Below are positions 18,087-25,707 of a stretch of 35,135 nucleotides of DNA, piece after piece (position 1 is the stretch's first letter; each line of letters starts with the position of its first letter). This DNA comes from a bacterium (GTDB taxonomy: Bacteria; Planctomycetota; Planctomycetia; Kolteriales; Kolteriaceae). Both the position numbers and the translations under genes were made by a program. Below the pieces are notes generated by a model. The model was not told the DNA's origin. It did not search any database and saw only the letters and a program-made list of their open reading frames with translations. The stretch spans positions 1 to 35,135 of the forward strand of contig JAIELF010000036.1 of NCBI GenBank assembly GCA_019753235.1, given 5' to 3'.

Positions 18087-18370
18087 TCGACTCTTTGGTG
18101 CGATTTTCCTGCTGGATGACGCTTACGGTTTAAGGAACAGATTCGATCGCCTCGTATGGAGACGATTTCACGCCGATAGCCCTGGGTCACGGAAGGGGCG
18201 GTCCGAACGGTCACGCCGCTAGAGGCCCACTTATCCTCGCAACGAACCACAAGAGGGAGATCCATTGCCCCCATCCCGCCAAGTGATCCTTCAGCATCCG
18301 TTTTGAATGAGCGAAGCAAGTGTGGAATCCGCAGGGCATTAGTTTCGGATTCGTTTTGGGTTGGATAAAT

Positions 18371-21300
18371 ATGACGAGCGATATTGAACATGATGATTTC
18401 GCTGATCGGCTTGTGCAACTCGCGGAAAAGATGGCAAGCACCGAATACCTGACCGCAAGCAGTCGTGCCGAAAGCATCGTCGCAGACGATCCGACCTTAG
18501 CGGAATGCGTCGGGTGCTTGTCGCTGCTCGAGCGAGTGCGCAAGCGTCGACTCATGCGCGAGGCGCTTCGCGACCTTCAAAGCGAGCGAAAGACGCATCT
18601 TCCCAAGAAGATCGGGCCCTTCGAAATACAGCGTGAGATTGGACGGGGCGGATCGGGGATTGTTCTGCTCGCTACCGACACCCGTCTGCACCGATCGGTC
18701 GCGCTCAAGGTTCCTCATCCTCACTTCCTCGTCAGCGAAAACCTTCAACGGCGCTTTCTTCTCGAAGCCGAGGCCACCGCTCGGCTCGATCATCCCCACA
18801 TCGCGAGAGTCTTTGAATCGGGCTCCGACGGACCAATCGCCTACCTGGCAGCCGAATATTGCGACGGCCCCACGTTGGCGAGCTGGCTGGATTCGCAACG
18901 ATCGCCCGTTGCCCCGCGTATTGCAGCCGCCGTTGTTCGCGACCTCGCCTCCGCGGCGCAGCATGCTCATTCTCACGCGATCATTCATCGCGACATCAAG
19001 CCTGGCAATGCCATCGTTGTGGGAACGAAAACCGAGCAAGGTCTAAAGGTCCCTGTTGTCAAGCTGTGTGATTTTGGGTTGGCAAAGGTTCTGGATACCG
19101 AATCGGGGCAAACGCACTCCGGCGATTTGCTGGGAACGCCGGCCTACATGGCACCCGAGCAAGCCGAAGGAAAGATCTCGGCCATTGATGTAAGATCAGA
19201 TGTGTACTCATTGGGAGCGGTCCTTTTCGAACTCTTAACAGGTCGACCTCCCTACGTCGGCGAGACTCGATCGGCCATCTTCATTGATGTTCTCCGCAAG
19301 GAAGTGGCGACGATCCGATCGGTTCGAAAAGACATCCCCGTCGACTTAGCGACGATCGTGGACAAATGCCTTGCCCGAGATCAAAAGGATCGCTTTGCGA
19401 CAGCGCAGGAGTTGTTCGAAGAACTCAATCGCTACTTGACGGGCCGGCCGATCCTCGCTCGCCCCACGACAATGGGGGAGCGTCTACTCAAATGGGCGGT
19501 CCGCCAACCAGCGATGGCGGCGGCTTCGCTTTTGGCCGCTCTACTGCCGATCACGCTCCTAGCGACATCCGTCTGGTTTAATTCCACACTCTTTGAAAAA
19601 AATCGAGAGATATTGAGTCGTCTGTATGTCGCCGACATGCGAAGCGCCAAGCAAGCGATTGAAGGGGCTCGATACCCCGAGGCCAGAGCCCTGCTCGACA
19701 AGTATGCTCCCAGTTTGGGTACACCCGATGTGCGAACGTTCCCCTGGAGCTATTTGGCCGCACAGTCCGAACGGAAGGAACCCTTGGCATGGAAGTGTCA
19801 CAGTAGTGACGTCTACGCAATCGATTTTTCATCGGATGGAACCCGCTTGGCGACGGCAAGCAAGGACGGGACCGCCGCCATCTGGAGTTATCCCGAAGGA
19901 AAATTGCTCCATCGACTGCTGGGACACAAGGGGGAAGTAAATGAGGCGATCTTTTCCCCGGATAATCAGTCACTGGCGACCTCGGGGGACGACGGGACTG
20001 TACGGTTATGGGATGTGGAAAGTGGAACGAGTCGACTGGTGATCTCCGCGCATACATTGAGCGCGACTTGCTTGGCCTTCGACAAAGATGGACGATGGTT
20101 GGCCAGCGGAGGCAATGACGGATTCGTTCGAGTCTGGGATGTTGCGAGTGGGCGTCAGGTAGCCGCCCCGATCAAGTATGGACGGGACTTGATGTCACTC
20201 ACCACAAGTGCCGACAAGTCGTTGCTTTATGTTTCGTCCGCCGAACCTCGGCTCGAATGCTTGCGATTAGACACATTGGAACCCGTCTGGCAGTGCGTTG
20301 GCGCAGAGATCGTTCCGGAAAAGGTTCGAACGATAGCAACCGTTCCACACTCATCTGACATTCTGATCGGTACCTGGGTCGGTCATGTGTTTGAGTTGGA
20401 CAAAGATGGGAGGGACGAGACGCGATACACGTTGGATGGTGGAATCACAGGCCTGTTAGTCATGCCTAGCGGTGAACACTTCATCGCTTGTAGCGAGAGG
20501 GGAACGCTCAGCTATCATCGCCGATCCCCAAGAGAAAGCTCGGTTCCCTTCTTTGCCATGCGATCGAGAATCTGGGATATTCTATTAAACAGTCGCGGTT
20601 CGCATGTCTTAACCGCTTGCGCCGATGGAACAATTCGCCTTGTGCCACTCCCTGATGACCTGGAAGAGTCTTATCGGACGATTGCTCGTCTAGATGGCAA
20701 TATTAACGGGTTATCGATCAGTCGTGACGGAACAAAAGCATTCGTCAGTGGTGATTTGACATTGGCGGTGATTGACTTAGCAAGTGGAAGAAAGCGGCAC
20801 GAACGATCCGATTTTTCCTCAACCATTTATTGCTTGTCGGTCTCTCCGGATGAAAACCTGCTTGCTGTCGGCGAGAAGTCCGGCCGAGTCTCCCTTTGGT
20901 CAGCGGCCGATCTTACACCCATCGTGGAGCAATTTCATGGCAAGGGATCCGATGGTTCCACGGAAGATCCAATCGAAGCATTACTGTTCGAGCCAAATGG
21001 AAAAATGTTGCTCGTCGGTGCGGGGAGCCAGTTGTTGCATTGGGACTGGAAAGCCAATACCGTCGACTGGCAGAGAGATCTCGGGTATGAGACCATTCGT
21101 GACCTCTCCTTGTCATCGGATCAACGACTGATTGCTGCCTGTAGCAGCGGACTAGTGCTTCTAGAAATGGAGAGGGATCGATGGTCCGAGATAGGACGTT
21201 ATCCAACGACTGAGCTGGCGTGTCGAGCAGCATGGATCCCAAGCACGAACTTAGTGAACATCGGTTTTGATCATGGTCTGCTTGAGCAGTGGGATCTTCA

Positions 21301-22447
21301 AAAGGGCAAGAAGATTCGTCAGACCCAGATATCACGCCGAAGAAATATTGAAAAATTAGCCTGTAATTCCACCGGAGAGTACATGGTGTGTGGTGCTGCA
21401 GGCGAGCAATTATTCATAGTCAACTCTCAGAGTTTGCAGGTTCAGTCTGCCACGGTGGTTCATGGTTGTGCCGTTAACTCCGCTCAGTTTTCGCCAGACG
21501 GCAAGACAATCTATGCTGGCGTTAGCGATGGTCGACTCATTTCCCGGCCGCTAGTGCACTCGAACAATGACCTTTTTATAGATCCGAGCTGTTGGATGAG
21601 TGCATTGTCTCTTTCGCCTGACCAGAAACTGATCTCGGTAATGCATCAAGACATACCGGCGAAATTCTTCAGCATTTCACCGATGGCTCGGCAGTTCATC
21701 GGTACTGACGATCGCTGGTCGGCAGCATGCTTTTCGAGTGACGCGAAGCGATGTTTCGTGGTTGAAGGGAGCCGAATCGAAGTTCTTTCTGCTGACCATT
21801 TAAAAGAGTCGGCTCAGCTCATTGCCGATGTCGGAAACCCCATTATGGAGATAGGGACCCTTCCCGACGAGCGACTCCTCGTCAGGACGATGGACGACTC
21901 CTTTTTTGTTGTGTCTAGCCGTGCCCCCCATAATGTTCAACCTTTGTGGAAGGCCGATGGAGTCAAGGTCGAGCGAGCCGCGATGTCTCCGAGCGGTTCA
22001 TGGCTGGCTCTTGGACTCGTTGATAGAGAGTTGCTGCTTGTGAATCTCGAAGATGGAGAGGTACGGGTGGCCGGAACTTGTTCGGGCCTTTTCCGCTCCT
22101 TGGCATTCTCTCCTGATGACCGGTGGATTGCGGCCGGCTCGGAGCATGGGACGATCTTTCTGCTTGACGTCAAAAGCGGACGATGGACAGAGACGATGCA
22201 CTACTCAGAGAACGTTGTTGTAGTTGCATTGGCATTTGCGGACGGCGGTCGAACGTTGATGTCGGCCAGTTCCGAAGGTGGGCTTCAGTTTTGGGACTTT
22301 GGGATGAGAGAGATATTATTTTCATTAGATATCGATAAGAGATTTTCACATGTCACATTCGTGAAAGAGACAAATTCCGTCTTGGCTTGCGGAGGTGGCG
22401 GTGCCGAAATGGGGTTCATTAAAATCTATCGTGGTAGCTTGAAGTAA
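18371..22447 (+). CDS. Transmembrane Ser/Thr protein kinase with C-terminal WD40 repeats
   Basis: The protein is 1,358 aa from ATG 18371; the frame is open 17 codons further upstream. After a short N-terminal helical region comes a complete Hanks-type kinase domain (about 85-355): glycine loop GRGGSGIV at 91-98, VALK with Lys113, HRDIKPGN with catalytic Asp208, DFGLA from 234, and GTPAYMAPEQ. All key residues are present, so it should be active. A transmembrane helix (AAASLLAALLPITLLATSVWF) follows near 383-403. The remaining about 900 residues form WD40 repeats, clear at the start (LATSGDDGTVRLWDVESG, LASGGNDGFVRVWDVASG) and the end (SEGGLQFWDF), degenerate between. The beta-propellers would lie across the membrane from the kinase and may sense a ligand. 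The neighbouring sigma factor is a plausible target. Confidence 0.93.
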   Translation: MTSDIEHDDFADRLVQLAEKMASTEYLTASSRAESIVADDPTLAECVGCLSLLERVRKRRLMREALRDLQSERKTHLPKKIGPFEIQREIGRGGSGIVLLATDTRLHRSVALKVPHPHFLVSENLQRRFLLEAEATARLDHPHIARVFESGSDGPIAYLAAEYCDGPTLASWLDSQRSPVAPRIAAAVVRDLASAAQHAHSHAIIHRDIKPGNAIVVGTKTEQGLKVPVVKLCDFGLAKVLDTESGQTHSGDLLGTPAYMAPEQAEGKISAIDVRSDVYSLGAVLFELLTGRPPYVGETRSAIFIDVLRKEVATIRSVRKDIPVDLATIVDKCLARDQKDRFATAQELFEELNRYLTGRPILARPTTMGERLLKWAVRQPAMAAASLLAALLPITLLATSVWFNSTLFEKNREILSRLYVADMRSAKQAIEGARYPEARALLDKYAPSLGTPDVRTFPWSYLAAQSERKEPLAWKCHSSDVYAIDFSSDGTRLATASKDGTAAIWSYPEGKLLHRLLGHKGEVNEAIFSPDNQSLATSGDDGTVRLWDVESGTSRLVISAHTLSATCLAFDKDGRWLASGGNDGFVRVWDVASGRQVAAPIKYGRDLMSLTTSADKSLLYVSSAEPRLECLRLDTLEPVWQCVGAEIVPEKVRTIATVPHSSDILIGTWVGHVFELDKDGRDETRYTLDGGITGLLVMPSGEHFIACSERGTLSYHRRSPRESSVPFFAMRSRIWDILLNSRGSHVLTACADGTIRLVPLPDDLEESYRTIARLDGNINGLSISRDGTKAFVSGDLTLAVIDLASGRKRHERSDFSSTIYCLSVSPDENLLAVGEKSGRVSLWSAADLTPIVEQFHGKGSDGSTEDPIEALLFEPNGKMLLVGAGSQLLHWDWKANTVDWQRDLGYETIRDLSLSSDQRLIAACSSGLVLLEMERDRWSEIGRYPTTELACRAAWIPSTNLVNIGFDHGLLEQWDLQKGKKIRQTQISRRRNIEKLACNSTGEYMVCGAAGEQLFIVNSQSLQVQSATVVHGCAVNSAQFSPDGKTIYAGVSDGRLISRPLVHSNNDLFIDPSCWMSALSLSPDQKLISVMHQDIPAKFFSISPMARQFIGTDDRWSAACFSSDAKRCFVVEGSRIEVLSADHLKESAQLIADVGNPIMEIGTLPDERLLVRTMDDSFFVVSSRAPHNVQPLWKADGVKVERAAMSPSGSWLALGLVDRELLLVNLEDGEVRVAGTCSGLFRSLAFSPDDRWIAAGSEHGTIFLLDVKSGRWTETMHYSENVVVVALAFADGGRTLMSASSEGGLQFWDFGMREILFSLDIDKRFSHVTFVKETNSVLACGGGGAEMGFIKIYRGSLK

Positions 22448-23155
22448 CAGACAGCGCTCCGGCGAGGGGATAAGTAGGGCTACCCATCAAGGATACAGAG
22501 GTCGACGATTACAGACGACGAAGCCCCAACGGTCGAGCCACAGATTCGGGGGAAGAGCCAGATGTGTTTGTCTTGCGAGGACGGGTATTTTGTGTTTGGA
22601 CGTCTGTGTGGTTGAGAGGTGGTGGGTGAGTGTTGGCCGCCGTTTTGTCGCGGGTTAATGAGTCGGGTATTGGTGCGTCTTCAGCAAAAACCCAACGAAG
22701 ATAAGACCTTTCAGAGTCCCTCACTCTTTCTTCATGGTGAGCGTTGCATAGCGGAAAAATTCATGAAGCAGCGAAGGGGTATGACCCGTTTTTTCTGTTT
22801 CTTGCTCGAAAACGCTTTTGCTGAGGAACGATGAGATTTGAATCGTGACTTTTGGGGTCCACATACCTTGATTCAGGCCTGCGCCAAAGGGGCGCAAGGA
22901 AGGTGGTCAGCGAGGGAAGACGTCCTCTTTTGGGAAAGTCGATGAAGTGTGTCCGAAAGTCCACGTGATCAGCGTCTAGTGGAGTAGAGGAGAAGGTTGA
23001 AACGGAGAGGATGGCGGATGGGGTATTTGAGTTCAGAAAAATTACTGGGTAAGAACCGTCGCCCGCTTTTGGCGAATAAACTGGGCTCGAAAAGCCCTAT
23101 TCAGCATTCTTCTTCGTTGATGACGATCGCTTGGAGGCATCGAGTGGACTTGTGG
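22448..23155. other. Gene-free stretch after the kinase gene
   Basis: About 700 bp hold only short frames with no ribosome site, no domain and no consistent third-position pattern. A 6-bp hairpin (TGCGCC-aaagg-GGCGCA, 22880-22896) is present without a T-run. No terminator, tRNA or repeat was recognised. Confidence 0.4.
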
Positions 23156-23173
23156 GTGTGCGTTGACGCACAC
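23156..23173. promoter_or_regulatory. 18-bp palindrome upstream of the MpsC-like gene
   Basis: GTGTGCGT and ACGCACAC form perfect 8-bp arms around TG. The site lies just before the first possible start (GTG 23179) and 48 bp before the ATG at 23221. It could be an operator for a dimeric repressor; no T-run follows, so a terminator is unlikely. Confidence 0.45.
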
Positions 23174-23220
23174 TCTGGGTGACGGAATTGTCGATGCGAT
23201 TTGGACAAGACTATAGGTGC

Positions 23221-23763
23221 ATGACGAGTGGAGTGCCTGGTATGAATCCGAGTAGCGATGGCTCTTGCAAAGGGGATACGCCCTCCTCTTTGGAATCGCC
23301 TTCTGACGCTGAGTCAGCGACGTTGCAGTTGCTGAAGCCTTCGGATCAGCGACTGACTCTGGCTAACTTGATCCGAATGTATGAGAAAAAGTGGTTTGGT
23401 CGGGGACCGAACGAAGTCAGTGTGGAGATCGTTGGTCAAACGATCGTGTTTTGCTGCAAGGCGGTCCTCGCGAAGCACGAGTTGTCCTTAGTGCACGGAC
23501 GTCCTGATCGAGAATCGAGTAGGGTTCTCTTGGATTTTCGGATGGCGTGCTTTGAGCGGAGCAAAGAATCGCTGGTGAGAAGCCTGTCGGATGTCCTTGG
23601 GCAACGATCTCTCGAAATCGGATACTGCTTATTTGCTCGGGCCAATGAAAGTGTCTATGTGGTCAGGATGTCACGGCCAATCCATGGTCCAAGGCCGGAC
23701 TTGGCTGATGGGACGAAATCCTTAGCGGCTTTGGATCAAAGCTGCTCAGAGAACTGCGGCTAG
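23221..23763 (+). CDS. MpsC/DUF2294-type protein
   Basis: The product is 180 aa from ATG 23221; GTG 23179, ATG 23194 and ATG 23242 are alternative starts, and none has a strong ribosome site. After a polar Ser-rich leader of about 40 residues the DUF2294 pattern appears: NLIRMYEKKWFGRGPNEVSVEI, an IVFCCKAVLAKHELSLV segment, and a helix with LLDFRMACFERSKESLVRSLSDVLG. It ends IGYCLFARANESVYVVRM. DUF2294 was named MpsC in the Staphylococcus MpsABC system linked to membrane potential, but stand-alone DUF2294 proteins in other bacteria have no known role. No mpsA or mpsB homologue is in the window. There is no signal peptide, so it is probably cytosolic. A palindrome lies just upstream. Confidence 0.72.
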   Translation: MTSGVPGMNPSSDGSCKGDTPSSLESPSDAESATLQLLKPSDQRLTLANLIRMYEKKWFGRGPNEVSVEIVGQTIVFCCKAVLAKHELSLVHGRPDRESSRVLLDFRMACFERSKESLVRSLSDVLGQRSLEIGYCLFARANESVYVVRMSRPIHGPRPDLADGTKSLAALDQSCSENCG

Positions 23764-23849
23764 AGCCAGCCACTCTGAGTGGAAAACGGGATAAAGGGAG
23801 GTGACAACGATTCGAAGGAGAGTGGGTTGGAAAAACTCCCAGAGGATTG

Positions 23850-23880
23850 TTGACAACCCTAAATCCTTCGATACTTTAAT
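23850..23880 (+). promoter_or_regulatory. Sigma-70-type promoter for the PEP-CTERM gene
   Basis: A perfect TTGACA (23850-23855) is followed after 19 bp by TTTAAT (23875-23880), five of six bases of TATAAT. Alternative spacing gives TACTTT at 16 bp. Transcription would begin near 23887 and leave a leader of about 270 nt before the start at 24158. Confidence 0.55.
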
Positions 23881-23891
23881 GATCCTAGGCT

Positions 23892-23911
23892 AGCTCGGTT
23901 TGCCCCGAGCT
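23892..23911 (+). other. Hairpin at the 5' end of the PEP-CTERM leader
   Basis: AGCTCGG pairs with CCGAGCT over 7 bp around a 6-nt loop, just inside the predicted transcript start. It could stabilise the long leader. No T-run follows. Confidence 0.4.
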
Positions 23912-24157
23912 GCAGCACCAAGTGCTGACGACCATCTCCAATTCTTCTGCCTGCTTGCACCTAGTGTGGGACAGGTCTTCTCCAAAAGTTGTTTCGCGAA
24001 ACGAGTATTGTCGGTCTCAAAGTTGCCCTTTGCGACGCTTGAGGCCCAATCGCTCTTTGTTCAAGCGAAACAGAACGGCTGCGACATCAACACGTCTCAA
24101 TAGGCGCAGCGTTCTCGTCGTTCGACCGCACGTCATCGCTTAGGGAGGACTTGTTTA

Positions 24158-25141
24158 ATGTTCGCTCAATTGTTCAAGGGCCCGATGGGCAAGCTTCGGC
24201 ATCCCATTGCCCGTTTCTCTCAAGGTCTTGCTGGAAATCACACTGACCAAACGGAGCTCAAGCTCGGACGGCGATCCCAGGGTGTTATTCAATCCGTCGG
24301 AGTCTTTGGTGTCGCCGTCCTTTGTCTGCTGATGGGACAGAGTTCCCTTTTTGCAACCGTGATCACGCTCAGCGATCTAGGGCAAAACTCCTCACTTCAA
24401 TTTGACCCCGCAAGCGGACAGGTTACAAGCTGGAGAGTAGAAGGGCTTGAGGAAATTGCACGTCAGCAATTCTATTTTCGCGTCGGTTCCCCTTCGATCG
24501 GAAATCCCGAGTTGGCCGTCAATGCAAGCAACTTGGCCCTCGTCTCGGCAAATTCGTTCAATCTCAATGGAGTTCCAGGAGACGACTTTTTGAACTCGGT
24601 CTACCAGGGCCCTCTCTTTCGCTTGACGCTTGCTTCGCTGGTATTGACGGCGGGATCGCTCGGATCGGATCAGGCAACTTTCGTCGAATCCATCCGCATC
24701 GACAACACGTCGTCGAACCCATTGACGCTTTCGCTCTTTCTTTACGCAGACTACAACTTAATCGGCTCGGCCATTGATGAGTCCGCATTCTTCTCCGATC
24801 CGCGAGCAGTGACCCAGATCAAGAGCCTGCTTTCTCCTGCCTCTATCGTTCACGAGGCTTCCGTCACGGTCACTCCTTCCTTCGTTCAAGTAGGAACCGG
24901 CGGCGCGATTGCCGCTCTGCTGAATGATGCTAATGGAGACAACTTGAACAATCTCTCGAGCCTTTCGGGAGCAGGGGACTACGAGTACGCCATCCAATGG
25001 AATCTGACGATCGCGGCAGGGCGAAGTTTTACTCTTGGCGTGACCAATTCAGTGACGGTCCCCGAAGCTGGATCCATCGTGCTTATTGGATTGGCGACGG
25101 GACTGCTGGCGACTTGGTCGATCCGACGTCGCGTTGCCTGA
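24158..25141 (+). CDS. PEP-CTERM secreted protein of unknown function
   Basis: The product is 327 aa from ATG 24158, which has AGGGAGG about 10 nt upstream. A long basic N-terminal region (1-44) precedes a hydrophobic signal segment (about 45-60) with probable cleavage after SLFA at 66. The mature part is beta-rich and contains LSLFLYADYNLIGSAID, a pattern of surface-exposed beta proteins. The C-terminus has the PEP-CTERM sorting signal: VPEAGS at about 301, a transmembrane stretch (IVLIGLATGLLATW) and the basic end SIRRRVA. Such signals are processed by exosortase, which is not encoded in this window. The family usually goes to the outer surface or biofilm matrix. It precedes the giant beta-helix gene on the same strand, 566 bp away. 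Confidence 0.85.
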   Translation: MFAQLFKGPMGKLRHPIARFSQGLAGNHTDQTELKLGRRSQGVIQSVGVFGVAVLCLLMGQSSLFATVITLSDLGQNSSLQFDPASGQVTSWRVEGLEEIARQQFYFRVGSPSIGNPELAVNASNLALVSANSFNLNGVPGDDFLNSVYQGPLFRLTLASLVLTAGSLGSDQATFVESIRIDNTSSNPLTLSLFLYADYNLIGSAIDESAFFSDPRAVTQIKSLLSPASIVHEASVTVTPSFVQVGTGGAIAALLNDANGDNLNNLSSLSGAGDYEYAIQWNLTIAAGRSFTLGVTNSVTVPEAGSIVLIGLATGLLATWSIRRRVA

Positions 25142-25707
25142 ACGGGTAGTCGACAGTGCAAGTAGAGTGGTTGATTAGCCGAGGTGTTTCTCTTCCGCCT
25201 CTTGTACATGCTCGATGGGAATGACTGTTGCCCCGCTTATGGACGAGTGCCTTCGGTAGGAGAAGGTGCCTCTTTCATGGGTTGGATCTGATTATCTCGT
25301 CTAGCCGACGTTTGAATGCGAACGAAAGTCTGTCGTTGATGGTATCGGGAATATTGAACGCAATAGCAAACTCGATCGTTGACAGCCTTGGATTGGTTAC
25401 GTAGCATCATGAACACCTAGCAAGCCATCTCTACGTCCGTGGAGTAATGCAGTCCTCTGCAAAGGCACGCAAGGATACCTGCTCTTTACCTGCCCTCACC
25501 ATGTGTTGCGCGGGCCAAAGGTTCGTGACGTCATGTCACCTACCATACCTTTCATTTTCAATCAGCTCGACGTTGCCCTTAGCGGCGTTCGTGTCCTGTT
25601 CTCAACGTATGTCGGCCAATGACTCTTAAGGCATGTTCGCATGCTTCACGGGTCATCGTGTCGGCCTTCCAAACTCCTTTTTGGGTCGGTTGGTAAGGAT
25701 CTCCACG
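25142..25707. other. Intergenic region and leader before the giant gene
   Basis: These 566 bp hold no gene. They contain the predicted promoter at 25379-25407, a palindrome around TGACGTCA (25526-25533, extended arms GTGAC/GTCAC at 25525-25539), and the ribosome site AAGGA at 25695-25699. No terminator for the PEP-CTERM gene was recognised. Confidence 0.5.
25379..25407 (+). promoter_or_regulatory. Sigma-70-type promoter for the giant beta-helix gene
   Basis: A perfect TTGACA (25379-25384) is followed after exactly 17 bp by TAGCAT (25402-25407), four of six bases of TATAAT. Transcription would start near 25414, leaving a leader of about 290 nt, similar to the leader of the preceding PEP-CTERM gene. 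Confidence 0.5.

Noticed and set aside
22509..22834. Short frames of about 71 codons on both strands after the kinase gene
   Set aside because: No start with a ribosome site, no domain, low-complexity composition and no neighbour relation.
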